A stretch of DNA of 20,018 bases from SFWF01 sp045636705 (GTDB lineage: Bacteria; Bacillota; Clostridia; Oscillospirales; Acutalibacteraceae): the NCBI GenBank assembly GCA_045636705.1, contig JAZTYA010000005.1:1-20018 (forward strand), written 5' to 3'. Each line of letters begins with the position of its first letter. Positions within the stretch are counted from its first letter, which is position 1. Under the pieces are notes generated by a model, which saw only the letters and a list, made by a program, of their open reading frames with translations, ran no database searches and was not told the DNA's origin. The translations under genes were made by a program, and so were the position numbers. This document shows positions 1-6,887 of this stretch, in pieces.

Positions 1-8
1 CGAACCAG

Positions 9-84
<76 letters not shown>

Positions 85-122
85 ATATGAGGGTTCGTCA
101 AGTTTTTATTTATGAAATTATG

Positions 123-173
123 TGGTGGGGTTCAACTTTGAGTGCATCGCGCTCCCAGCTGAGCTACGCCCCC
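123..173 (-). pseudogene. Internally deleted tRNA (acceptor + D-arm remnant with CCA)
   Basis: The minus strand begins GGGGGCGTAGCTCAGCTGGG, nearly the same as the 5' end of the neighbouring tRNA-Ala, and ends CCCCACCA, but is only 51 nt long. A recognisable anticodon arm and T-arm (GTTCRA) are missing. G1-G4 can still pair with the terminal CCCC, followed by discriminator A and CCA, so it could fold as a small acceptor/D-arm helix. The G3-U70 alanine identity pair is lost. It is the first element after the promoter at 184-212. It is most likely a deletion product of a former tandem tRNA-Ala. Confidence 0.75.
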
Positions 174-183
174 GCGTGCCCAT

Positions 184-212
184 AATATAGCATAAAGCCT
201 AATTAAAATCAA
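184..212 (-). promoter_or_regulatory. Promoter of the tRNA remnant/tRNA-Ala unit
   Basis: On the minus strand TTGATT (207-212) and TATATT (184-189) are separated by 17 bp, with an extended TGC before the -10. The predicted start, about 177, is only a few bases before the first tRNA-like base at 173. Confidence 0.65.
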
Positions 213-240
213 GAAATTTTTATTTTTTTATAAAAACAAC

Positions 241-268
241 TTGACTTTATAAAATTTTGGTATATAAT
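241..268 (+). promoter_or_regulatory. tRNA-Gln promoter
   Basis: TTGACT (241-246) and TATAAT (263-268) are separated by 16 bp. The predicted transcription start, about 275, is a few bases before the mature tRNA 5' end at 282. Confidence 0.8.
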
Positions 269-281
269 ATTTTTGTTACTT

Positions 282-357
282 TGGGGCATCGCCAAGCGGT
301 AAGGCAACGGACTCTGACTCCGTCATTACCTAGGTTCGAATCCTAGTGCCCCAGCCA
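282..357 (+). tRNA. tRNA-Gln (anticodon CTG)
   Basis: A 76-nt cloverleaf with acceptor TGGGGCA pairing TGCCCCA, discriminator G and encoded CCA (355-357). The anticodon stem ACGGA/TCCGT encloses CTCTGAC, giving anticodon CUG for CAG codons. The T-arm is CTAGG-TTCGAAT-CCTAG. The start TGGGGCATCGCCAAGCGG is typical of bacterial tRNA-Gln. It is a single-gene unit with its own promoter upstream and a terminator starting at 361. Confidence 0.97.
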
Positions 358-360
358 AAA

Positions 361-396
361 CAAAACACCGACCATTTGGTCGGTGTTTTGTTTTTT
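361..396 (+). terminator. tRNA-Gln intrinsic terminator
   Basis: A perfect 13-bp stem (361-373 with 378-390) with loop ATTT, followed by a T-rich tract. It starts three bases after the tRNA CCA. Confidence 0.93.
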
Positions 397-405
397 GTTT
401 GTGGT

Positions 406-545
406 ACTGATTGGAGGCGAACCATTTTTGCCAAAGGCGAAAATGTTCGGCGAAGCAGTCCAAAACGCGCGTTAGCGTTTTGGAACTGTGAAGTCTCGAG
501 TAAGACAATTTTTTCGGTAACACCCGCCGTGTTCGAAAAAATGTC
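406..545. other. Block of three long hairpins (possible structured RNA or repeat unit)
   Basis: Hairpin A (419-448) pairs GAAC/GTTC and ATTTTTGCC/GGCGAAAAT around an AAA loop with one bulged C. Hairpin B (456-488) pairs CCAAAACGC with GCGTTTTGG, extended by CAGT/ACTG across one bulge. Hairpin C (504-545) has a lower stem of about 12 bp built on ATTTTTTCG/CGAAAAAAT and an upper AACAC/GTGTT stem. The block lies between the tRNA-Gln terminator and the 3' end of the convergent lipoprotein gene. No promoter and no convincing coding sequence is seen. It could be a 3' UTR element of the lipoprotein mRNA, an interspersed repeat, or a non-coding RNA. Confidence 0.55.
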
Positions 546-568
546 GACGCAGAGTACCCTAGTGCCTT

Positions 569-1645
569 TTAGTCTTTGTTCGGCTTGTTAATTGCATCGT
601 AGATACAGGTAGGTGTTGCAAAAATTGCTAAGGGCCATTGTTTGTCGGGTCCGAATTTATAGCGTTCTACCGCACAAAATTCAGGGCCGTTTTCGTTGCC
701 CACTTGTATTACCCAGTGGTAACCGTTCTTTTTGCCGATATATATTGAAATGTGGTCGGCTTCCGTATCGCCCGGCTTGTCCAAATCACGGAAAACTAAA
801 ATAGAGCCAAGCGGAATTTCTTCGTCCGCCTTAAAAGAAATGCCCCAAGGTGTATCGGTTGCCGTAAATCCTATATTGTATGTATATCCCTTTTTTAGCC
901 ATTCCTTACAAGCAAGATAAAAACTGTGCGCGCTATAGGTCTTCTCGGGTATTGCAAGGCTTGAGGTGTCAACGTTTGCAACGTTTGGAAGATAATTAAA
1001 GTAAACGTAGGTAGCAAAAGAAGCGCAAACAAGTCCGCCTTTTTCAAACTTTTCAATGTTGGGAAGTCCGTCTTTTGTTTCTAGTCCCGAAGAACCACCA
1101 CCGTAGGTAATGCCCGAAAGCCAATTTCTATGCGCCTTGTCGCTCGACAAAATATATTTCCACATAAGCCCGTCGTCACGGTGCTTTTTAAGATTGTATC
1201 CCGTATATTCTAAAGCGTCGATAAAAACGTTATCTTCAATATCTACCTTACCCTTGTATTTATAGCCTATGAAGTGTTTGTTCAAAGCAGGCTTTTCAAC
1301 GGTTGTCGATGCTGTGGATGAAGTATCCGCCTTTGACGAGGTGCCGGTTTTTGAAGAGGTTTTATTCTTAGATGAAGTTTCCTCTTTAGACGACTCCTCT
1401 TCCGATGAAGCTTCCTCTTCCGATGAAGTTGACGTTTCTGAAGAGGTTTTAGTATCAGAAGACACTTCGTTTATTTCACTGCTTGACGTCTCCTCTTTGT
1501 TGTCCGTTTCGGCCGAGGACTCTGTTTCTGTATAGGTTTCTTTAGAGGATGACGGATTAAGAGAAGAAGAGCCATCTTCTCCGCAGCCTGCAAAGATTAA
1601 AACAAACGTCGATATTATTAAAACAATAGCTAAAAACTTTTTCAA
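569..1645 (-). CDS. NlpC/P60-like lipoprotein with Ser/Glu-rich linker
   Basis: The 358-aa protein begins with a lipoprotein signal peptide; the lipobox ends IFAGC with the lipidated Cys at 21, so it should be exported and membrane-anchored. Residues about 25-115 are a low-complexity Ser/Thr/Glu/Lys linker with repeated TSSK units, a likely wall-spanning spacer. The C-terminal part resembles an NlpC/P60-type Cys peptidase/amidase fold: GGLVCASF puts the likely nucleophile at Cys207, ADHISIYIG gives His298, and HWVIQVGN the third polar position. Such enzymes cleave peptidoglycan stem peptides; the exact bond is not predictable. Translation starts at TTG (1643-1645) with AGGAG 8 nt upstream, and no better start is present. 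The gene stands alone with its own promoter. The Cys/His assignment is by motif only. Confidence 0.8.
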   Translation of the reverse strand: MKKFLAIVLIISTFVLIFAGCGEDGSSSLNPSSSKETYTETESSAETDNKEETSSSEINEVSSDTKTSSETSTSSEEEASSEEESSKEETSSKNKTSSKTGTSSKADTSSTASTTVEKPALNKHFIGYKYKGKVDIEDNVFIDALEYTGYNLKKHRDDGLMWKYILSSDKAHRNWLSGITYGGGSSGLETKDGLPNIEKFEKGGLVCASFATYVYFNYLPNVANVDTSSLAIPEKTYSAHSFYLACKEWLKKGYTYNIGFTATDTPWGISFKADEEIPLGSILVFRDLDKPGDTEADHISIYIGKKNGYHWVIQVGNENGPEFCAVERYKFGPDKQWPLAIFATPTCIYDAINKPNKD

Positions 1646-1677
1646 TACTATATCTCCTTTTTTATACTAGCCTTGGC

Positions 1678-1706
1678 ATTATATCATATTGCTCTAATAA
1701 ATGCAA
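1678..1706 (-). promoter_or_regulatory. Promoter of the NlpC/P60-like lipoprotein gene
   Basis: An extended -10, TGATATAAT (hexamer at 1678-1683), lies 17 bp from a weak -35 TTGCAT (1701-1706). The predicted start is near 1671. The -35 sits in the tail of the upstream purC-like gene's terminator. Confidence 0.6.
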
Positions 1707-1747
1707 CAAAATAAAAGGAGACAAGGATTTATCCTGTGTCCTTTTAT
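1703..1747 (-). terminator. Terminator of the manA-glycosidase-purC-like operon
   Basis: An imperfect hairpin (1711-1747) with an 8-9-bp outer stem around AAAGGA/TCCTTT and inner pairs near GGAT/ATCC. It is followed on the minus strand by TTTTATTTTG. It lies 10 bases after the stop codon of the purC-like gene. Confidence 0.75.
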
Positions 1748-1757
1748 GCTGTTTATA

Positions 1758-2441
1758 TTATCTGTTGTTGATAAGCTTTGTGAGTTCAACGGGGTCAACG
1801 ATTTTGCCGTCTTTGTAAACGCGCATATTACCCGAAGCGATTTCGTCAATTAAGATAACTTCGCCATTGTTGTAACCGAACTCGAACTTGATATCCCAAA
1901 GGTCAAGACCGATAGACTTTAAGTCGTCGGCTACGATTTTAGTAATAGCAAGGGTCTGAGCCTTCATACTTTCGAACATTTCAGGACTCATAACGCCTAA
2001 AGCTGCTAATCCTTCACCTGTAACAAGAGGGTCGCCTAAAGCGTCGTTCTTGAAGGTGCACTCAACGTATCCACCCTCTAAAGGTGTGCCATCCTTAATA
2101 TATTCGCCGTATCTGCGAATGAAGCTTCCTGTTGCAACTAAACGGCAGATAACTTCAAGTCCGTGACCGAAAACAGTAGCGGGAAGAACCTCCATAGTAG
2201 CATCTTCAACGTTTGCAGAAACGTAATGTGTCTTTATGCCTGCAGCCTTTAAAAGCTCAAAATAACGGATAGAAGAGATAAGGTTTGCCTTGCCGATACC
2301 GTCAATTGTAAGGCCTACAGAGTTCTCGCCCGGGTCGAAAACGCCGTCTTTGCCTGTGCAGTCATCCTTAAACTTGAGCATTACGTTGCCGTTGTCAAGT
2401 TCAAATACGTCTTTTGTTTTTCCTGTGTAAAGTTTTTTCAT
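1758..2441 (-). CDS. purC: SAICAR synthetase-like enzyme (PurC family)
   Basis: The 227-aa protein matches the SAICAR synthetase fold, which joins CAIR and aspartate with ATP in purine synthesis. It opens KKLYTGKTKDVFEL (family pattern LYxGKTKxV), then LEVICRLVATGSFIRRYG, FKNDALGDPL and DIKFEFG, near the usual length. It differs from canonical PurC at LIDEIASGNMRVY, where most have DEISPDTCR, and in the segment DDCTGKDGVFDPGENSVG (residues about 26-43). Similar proteins in Clostridia are annotated as PurC, but a changed substrate is possible. The start ATG has AAAGGAG 8 nt upstream. It follows the glycosidase gene by 30 nt, so it is probably the last gene of the manA operon. No other purine-synthesis gene is nearby. 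Confidence 0.82.
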   Translation of the reverse strand: MKKLYTGKTKDVFELDNGNVMLKFKDDCTGKDGVFDPGENSVGLTIDGIGKANLISSIRYFELLKAAGIKTHYVSANVEDATMEVLPATVFGHGLEVICRLVATGSFIRRYGEYIKDGTPLEGGYVECTFKNDALGDPLVTGEGLAALGVMSPEMFESMKAQTLAITKIVADDLKSIGLDLWDIKFEFGYNNGEVILIDEIASGNMRVYKDGKIVDPVELTKLINNR

Positions 2442-2471
2442 TTGAATTGCTCCTTTTAATTGGCTTGTATC

Positions 2472-4382
2472 TTAAAATTTAATTTCAAAACGGAAACGAG
2501 CGTCATCCTCATACCACTGCGGGAAGTTTGTTCCCCACTGGTTGTTAAAGAGGTTAAACCAAACACCCTTTGAAACGTCGGGAAGTTTATTGTAATAGCC
2601 GAATACAGAAGGCTTGCCAACTGCAAGTAACGCCGAGTCAACCGAACGTACTGTAATGTAGTCGAACTTAACGTCGCCTTCGGTTGCATGCATTTCACGG
2701 TTGCCGCCTGCGATAACCTCAAGCGGATTTACAGCCTCGCCAACCTTGGTAATGCCTGTAACAGGCTTTACAGGGTTGAAGCCTATCCACAAAGCTTCAG
2801 GGATGCGGCAAGCAGGCTTGTTGTTCCAGATGAGGTCGAAGCAAACCTTGTCAGCCTTAGGCTCGATTACTAAAACTACTTGCTCAGGACAACCGAACTC
2901 TTCTCTTGCCTTAGCCTCGGTGGAGAAATTGAAGTAAATCTTGGTGCCGTCGGTGTAAGCTTCCTTAATCTGTCCGTCACAGCAGTAATGCTCGGTTAAA
3001 ACTTCCTCTAGGCCCGGCTTCATGAAGTCGTATGGAGCCCACCAAGATAATACGTGTTCAGGCTTACCATAGCGACCGGCAAAGTTCTGCTGAATCTCAT
3101 ACGCACCGAAGATTTCATAGTGGAAACGGCCAAGCTTATTGTCCTTAGATGCAACGTTTTTACCATCCTTGCTAAGCTCGTAGATACCTAAGTTATCCCA
3201 CTTAATATCCCATCCGCCAAGAGAAACTTCTCCGTTTAAAGCCTTCATACCATCAAAGGAAGGAACGTCTGCTCTATACTCATCGAGAAGAGCTGTTGCC
3301 TTCTCTCTCATTTCAGGATTAGAGATGCTCTTTACTGCATCGTAAAGATATTCTCTTTGTTCGCGCCAAGACTCTTCAGCAAACTTGAAGTTGTCAAGCT
3401 TTCTTGCCTCTGCTAATCTTTCGCGGGTCCAATGCTGTGCATCGTGGAGCCAGGTTTTAATATCTACACCCCAAGTATGCTCAGGAACCATAATAATATT
3501 CTTATAAATTTCATTGCGTGTCTTTTCGTCAGCAGACTCTGCAAAACGCTCTAAAGCCTTAAAGATGTTAACCTTTTTGGGGTCGGTACCAACACCGTGA
3601 ATCCAGTTGTCGCCAAACTCGTTAGTAACAACGGGAAGTGTGTTTTCAACCTCACGGATAGCTAACGCTACGTCGTTAAGGCTTGCAGCAACAACCTCTG
3701 CATCGGGGAACTGTTCGTGAAGCTTCTTATAAACCTTGAGCACACCATCGGTTGACGTGGGTCCTAAGTTGTCTCCTGTGTGAGCAAAATATACACCAAC
3801 TCCGGTGCCCGGGATTTCAGCAAAATCGCCATAAGCGCCGTGGCTATACATCATATTGATATATTCGCCTGTGGGAGCTTGCCAACGGAAGAAGTTTGGA
3901 ACGTCGGCAGCCGCAGAAACGGGGTTAACGCCGATATGTAAAAATTCTACTCCTGCTTTTCTAAGAAGAGGAACGATAGCTCTTGTATGTCCGGGAACGT
4001 CGGTCATCTTAGCGCCGATAGTCTTTGTTCCGTATCTTTGGTCAAGTTCGGCAGCCATATTTAAGCCGTACTCGAAAAGGCCCTTGTCCATAAGTTCGGT
4101 ATGTGTTGTAAAGGGAAGTCCGTGCCAACTAATCCAGCCCTTCTTAACAGCTGCATCAAGTTCATCAAGTTCTTCCTTGGTTGCAACGTCTAAATACTGT
4201 CTGATAAGCCAGCTACCTGTCGTCCAGATAAAGCCTTCCTTAACACCTTTTGCTTCAAGCTCTTTACCAACCTGAATAGCCTTAGGAATATAATTTTCAT
4301 TATATTTCTTAACTATATTGCGGCTTAAATCGGTAAAGCCAACGTCAAGGTGTGTCTTGAATAAAACTAAAATTTTGTTCAT
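2472..4382 (-). CDS. GH38-like / DUF5054 family glycosidase
   Basis: The 636-aa protein has no signal peptide and is likely cytoplasmic. The N-terminus KTHLDVGFTD carries the H-x-D metal pair (His11, Asp13) of GH38-type alpha-mannosidases. TDVPGHTRAIVPLLRKAG (Asp128) parallels the GH38 nucleophile segment (DPFGHS then P-LL). EHTWGVD (His302) could complete the metal site. The C-terminal half is beta-rich, like the GH38 C-terminal domain. It best fits the DUF5054 group; specificity is unproven. Pairing with manA suggests that it frees mannose or a mannose derivative. The start was set at 4382 because AAGGAGG lies 6 nt upstream; an in-frame ATG at 4403 lies inside the upstream gene. It follows manA by 11 bases. 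Confidence 0.75.
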   Translation of the reverse strand: MNKILVLFKTHLDVGFTDLSRNIVKKYNENYIPKAIQVGKELEAKGVKEGFIWTTGSWLIRQYLDVATKEELDELDAAVKKGWISWHGLPFTTHTELMDKGLFEYGLNMAAELDQRYGTKTIGAKMTDVPGHTRAIVPLLRKAGVEFLHIGVNPVSAAADVPNFFRWQAPTGEYINMMYSHGAYGDFAEIPGTGVGVYFAHTGDNLGPTSTDGVLKVYKKLHEQFPDAEVVAASLNDVALAIREVENTLPVVTNEFGDNWIHGVGTDPKKVNIFKALERFAESADEKTRNEIYKNIIMVPEHTWGVDIKTWLHDAQHWTRERLAEARKLDNFKFAEESWREQREYLYDAVKSISNPEMREKATALLDEYRADVPSFDGMKALNGEVSLGGWDIKWDNLGIYELSKDGKNVASKDNKLGRFHYEIFGAYEIQQNFAGRYGKPEHVLSWWAPYDFMKPGLEEVLTEHYCCDGQIKEAYTDGTKIYFNFSTEAKAREEFGCPEQVVLVIEPKADKVCFDLIWNNKPACRIPEALWIGFNPVKPVTGITKVGEAVNPLEVIAGGNREMHATEGDVKFDYITVRSVDSALLAVGKPSVFGYYNKLPDVSKGVWFNLFNNQWGTNFPQWYEDDARFRFEIKF

Positions 4383-4393
4383 GTTTATCCTCC

Positions 4394-5350
4394 TTAAATA
4401 CAAGTATAAAGCACCTCTGCCACACCGCTTAAAGAAACCTTTAATCCTGCGGGAACAAAAACACTTTGACCTTTTTTTAATAAAATATTTTCTTCTCCGA
4501 AGTTTAGCGTTCCTTCTCCATCAATAAGGACCAAGGCTACAAAACTATCAGGCGAATAAATATCTTTTATTCCGTTTAAACTTATAAGTTTTGAAGAAAA
4601 GAACTTAGATTTAGCAAGCTGTCTTTCGGTGCCAAAGGAGAACTCTTCTATCTCACCAACGTTACCATAAGGCAGTTCCGGCGGTGCAGTTTTTGTAACC
4701 GCTAAAGCCTTTTCTATATGCAACGGTCTAAGCTTTCCGTCGGCTCCAAGTCGTCCGTAATCCGACACTCTGTAGGTTGAATTAGAGCTTTGCTGAACCT
4801 CGGCAATTAAAATCCCCTTCCCTATCGCGTGAAGGGTTCCTGCCGTAATGAAGAAGACGTCGCCCTTTTTAACGGGTACAACGTTGCAAACCTCGTTTAA
4901 GGTGTTGTCCTTTATTCTTCTTTCAAACTCGTACTTTTCTATCTGTTTGTTAAAGCCGTAAATAAGGGATGCGCCCTCTTCACAGTCGATAACGTACCAC
5001 ATTTCATTTTTGCCGTATTCCTTTTCTACCCTTAAAGCATATTCATCGTCGGGATGAACCTGAACAGACAACCTGTCCTTAGCGTCGATAAGCTTAATAA
5101 GTATGGGAAATTCGGAAAAATCTTGTGCCCTTTTACCCAGCGCATTTTTGCCCCAAGCGTTAAGCGCTTCGCTAAAAGGCTTGCCCGTAAAAGAGCCGTT
5201 TAAAATCTCTGAATTTCCATCCTTGTGGGCAGAAACCATCCAGCCTTCTGCAGCAATTTCACTGCCTGTTTCAAGGTTGTATTCGGTCTTTAATCTGGTG
5301 CCGCCCCAAATATAATCCTTGACCTGAGGTTTTAATAATAACGGATAAAT
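4394..5350 (-). CDS. manA: Mannose-6-phosphate isomerase, class I
   Basis: It interconverts mannose-6-phosphate and fructose-6-phosphate. The class I cupin signature is clear: VQVHPDDEYA (Gln97, His99), NEMWYV (Glu116), TLHAIG (His174), and QQSSNSTYRVSDYGR with the catalytic-region Arg. At 318 aa it matches the short Firmicute type. Homologues begin MYPLxLKP, and the matching codon here is ATT (5348-5350). That ATT has a perfect AGGAGG (5359-5364) 8 nt upstream, and no in-frame ATG, GTG or TTG lies between the promoter and the conserved N-terminus. The in-frame TTG at 5404 is the -35 box itself. I therefore place the start at ATT. It is the first gene of an operon with the glycosidase and the purC-like gene. 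Confidence 0.9.
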   Translation of the reverse strand: MYPLLLKPQVKDYIWGGTRLKTEYNLETGSEIAAEGWMVSAHKDGNSEILNGSFTGKPFSEALNAWGKNALGKRAQDFSEFPILIKLIDAKDRLSVQVHPDDEYALRVEKEYGKNEMWYVIDCEEGASLIYGFNKQIEKYEFERRIKDNTLNEVCNVVPVKKGDVFFITAGTLHAIGKGILIAEVQQSSNSTYRVSDYGRLGADGKLRPLHIEKALAVTKTAPPELPYGNVGEIEEFSFGTERQLAKSKFFSSKLISLNGIKDIYSPDSFVALVLIDGEGTLNFGEENILLKKGQSVFVPAGLKVSLSGVAEVLYTCI

Positions 5351-5375
5351 AAAAACCGCCTCCTCATACCCTTTA

Positions 5376-5404
5376 ATTATATAAATTCTGTATTTTTTTG
5401 TCAA
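5376..5404 (-). promoter_or_regulatory. manA operon promoter
   Basis: A perfect TTGACA (5399-5404), 17-bp spacer and TATAAT (5376-5381) on the minus strand. The predicted start near 5369 leaves a leader of about 20 nt, which fixes the translation start downstream of 5369. Confidence 0.92.
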
Positions 5405-5421
5405 GAAAAAGTAACGTATAT

Positions 5422-5465
5422 ATAATAAGACAAAAGGCTTACCTAGCCTTTGCTATGTAAGCCTT
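5422..5465 (-). terminator. Terminator after the greA/membrane-protein pair
   Basis: A hairpin with a 9-bp perfect stem (AAGGCTTAC 5434-5442 with GTAAGCCTT 5457-5465), followed on the minus strand by TTTTGTCTTATT. It lies just after the stop codon at 5470 and before the manA promoter. Confidence 0.8.
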
Positions 5466-5469
5466 AATT

Positions 5470-6183
5470 TTATTTGAGTTCATTTTTAACCTTTTCGAGC
5501 AATTCCTTTGCATCGTTATACTCGTTTTTCTTACCGTCTGCGGTAGAGCCTTCGATTTTGCGAAGACATAAATAAAGGTTTTTCTGTGTAAAGGTTGTTC
5601 CCTCTATCTGCTTTATAAGCGGTGTAACGTTTACCCTGTTTTCTTCAGGGAAAAGCTCATATTCAAGGTTTTCCTTAAGGTCGTTTAAGGCGCTTTCGTC
5701 AAGCAAAAAGAGCATCGCGTTGCCTGCGGTTATTCTCGCTTGAACACGGCTTCTCTGGTCTAGCTGAAACTGATATCCCGAACCGCTTTTGTCGTAAGAG
5801 CAGTCATAAACCGAGACTCTTATTTCACCGTTTTTATCGGTGTCTTCGCCATATTCCTCAAGGAAGGAAGCTATCGCCTCTACCTGATTTTCATAATAAC
5901 GTTCATGGGTAAATAAAACGACGCTTGTGTCGTATTTAACCGTAGTTACTGCATCAATAATAAGAAAAGCCAAAACGACCACCGCTAAAACTGCCGCATA
6001 AAACCCTAGTTTATGATGGTAAAAGAAGTTATCCTTCTTTTCCTTAAAGGTTTCGGGAGTTCTTGTCGGTCGCCTTTCAGCCTCTTCACAAGAGGGCAAA
6101 ATTCCCTGCTGTCTTTTCTTTAACTCAAGCAGGTCCTTTTGCGCCTTATCTCTTTGTCTTAACGTTTCGCTTTTCTTTTGCAT
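5470..6183 (-). CDS. Unknown single-pass membrane protein
   Basis: I do not recognise a family for this 237-aa protein. Residues 1-50 are highly charged (Lys, Glu, Arg) with a likely helical or coiled stretch at 3-26. Residues about 58-80 form one hydrophobic membrane segment with no preceding signal peptide. The remaining ~155 residues are polar and include DTSVVLFTHERYYENQ and several acidic helices. Orientation is probably N-in with the C-terminal domain outside. The ATG lies one base after the greA stop and has no clear ribosome site, so translation is probably coupled to greA. The pair ends at the terminator at 5422-5465. Codon use looks like its neighbours. Confidence 0.8.
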   Translation of the reverse strand: MQKKSETLRQRDKAQKDLLELKKRQQGILPSCEEAERRPTRTPETFKEKKDNFFYHHKLGFYAAVLAVVVLAFLIIDAVTTVKYDTSVVLFTHERYYENQVEAIASFLEEYGEDTDKNGEIRVSVYDCSYDKSGSGYQFQLDQRSRVQARITAGNAMLFLLDESALNDLKENLEYELFPEENRVNVTPLIKQIEGTTFTQKNLYLCLRKIEGSTADGKKNEYNDAKELLEKVKNELK

Positions 6184-6184
6184 T

Positions 6185-6655
6185 TTATCTTGTGATGTCT
6201 AAAATCTTGAAACGAAGCTCGCCAACAGGTGCTTCTGCAACAACCTCGTCGCCCTTCTTTGCGCCCATTAAAGCACGGCCGAGCGGAGAATCATCCGAAA
6301 TCATACCTGAAATGGGGTCTGCCTCTGCAGGTCCTACCACCTTATAAGTAACCTCTTCTTCAAAATCGACGTCAAAAACCGTAACCGTTGTGCCTACGCA
6401 AACAGTTTCGGTGTCGCCCTCTTCTTCTATAATAACTGCGTCTTCGAGCATTTTTTCAAGCTGAACAATTCTAGCTTCTATCTTTGCTTGTTCGTTCTTT
6501 GCTTCATCATACTCACTATTTTCGGAAAGGTCGCCGTAGCCTCTTGCTACTCTTATTTTTTCCGCAATATCGGTTCTTCCCTGTGTTCTTAAAAACTCAA
6601 GTTCATTTTTAAGCTTTTCAAGTCCACCCTTTGTGAGTTGCACTCCTCTTGCCAT
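6185..6655 (-). CDS. greA: Transcription elongation factor GreA
   Basis: GreA enters the RNA polymerase secondary channel and triggers cleavage of backtracked RNA. The 156-aa length is typical. Residues 1-75 form the coiled-coil with the acidic tip GYGDLSENSEYDEAK (Asp42 and Glu45 match the catalytic tip residues). The C-terminal FKBP-like domain includes ISDDSPLGRALMGAKKGDEV. The start is the ATG at 6653-6655 with AGGAG 8 nt upstream; the frame stays open to a TTG at 6763, but that TTG is the -35 box of the promoter. The leader of about 73 nt holds two competing hairpins and a run of seven T. It is followed one base later by a membrane-protein gene. Confidence 0.96.
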   Translation of the reverse strand: MARGVQLTKGGLEKLKNELEFLRTQGRTDIAEKIRVARGYGDLSENSEYDEAKNEQAKIEARIVQLEKMLEDAVIIEEEGDTETVCVGTTVTVFDVDFEEEVTYKVVGPAEADPISGMISDDSPLGRALMGAKKGDEVVAEAPVGELRFKILDITR

Positions 6656-6688
6656 TTTATTTTCTCCTAACATAATCATCATTATAGT

Positions 6689-6729
6689 TGTAAGCCAAAA
6701 AAATAGCTTACATAGGACATTTGCAAGCC
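6689..6729 (-). promoter_or_regulatory. Possible attenuator in the greA leader
   Basis: On the minus strand three segments compete. Segment 1 GCTTGCA (6722-6728) pairs with segment 2 TGTAAGC (6706-6712) in 7 bp with one wobble, followed by TATTTTTTT (6697-6705), as in an intrinsic terminator. Segment 2 also pairs perfectly over 7 bp with segment 3 GCTTACA (6689-6695), which would block the terminator. The predicted transcription start is at 6728-6729. The hairpins are short, so the function is uncertain. Confidence 0.5.
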
Positions 6730-6734
6730 ATACC

Positions 6735-6763
6735 ATTATAATTAGTATTATAACTTTTGTCAA
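6735..6763 (-). promoter_or_regulatory. greA promoter
   Basis: A perfect TTGACA (6758-6763), 17-bp spacer and TATAAT (6735-6740) on the minus strand. A second TATAAT at 6681-6686 lacks a matching -35. Confidence 0.92.
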
Positions 6764-6816
6764 GTAAATAATTCTTTAACAAAATTTGTATAAATTTATA
6801 AAATAATCCTTGCAAC

Positions 6817-6845
6817 TTGACAAATCTCCTTTATTATATTAATAT
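6817..6845 (+). promoter_or_regulatory. Promoter of the nucleotidyltransferase gene
   Basis: TTGACA (6817-6822), 17-bp spacer, TAATAT (6840-6845). It is divergent from the greA promoter, about 50 bp away. Confidence 0.75.
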
Positions 6846-6887
6846 TATGTTATATGATTTTTATTCTAAAAGGAGCTTTTGATTTTT

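Noticed and set aside
326..591. Short open frames over tRNA-Gln and the hairpin block
   Set aside because: They are created by the tRNA and palindromic sequence; no start signals.
1269..1535. Acidic Ser-rich open frame on the plus strand
   Set aside because: It is the mirror of the Ser/Glu linker codons of the lipoprotein gene and has no ribosome site.
5351..5404. N-terminal extension of ManA starting at TTG 5404
   Set aside because: That TTG is the first half of the -35 box and would lie upstream of the transcript start.
6656..6763. Hydrophobic N-terminal extension of GreA starting at TTG 6763
   Set aside because: It covers the promoter and leader; the ATG at 6655 has a good ribosome site and gives the normal 156-aa protein.
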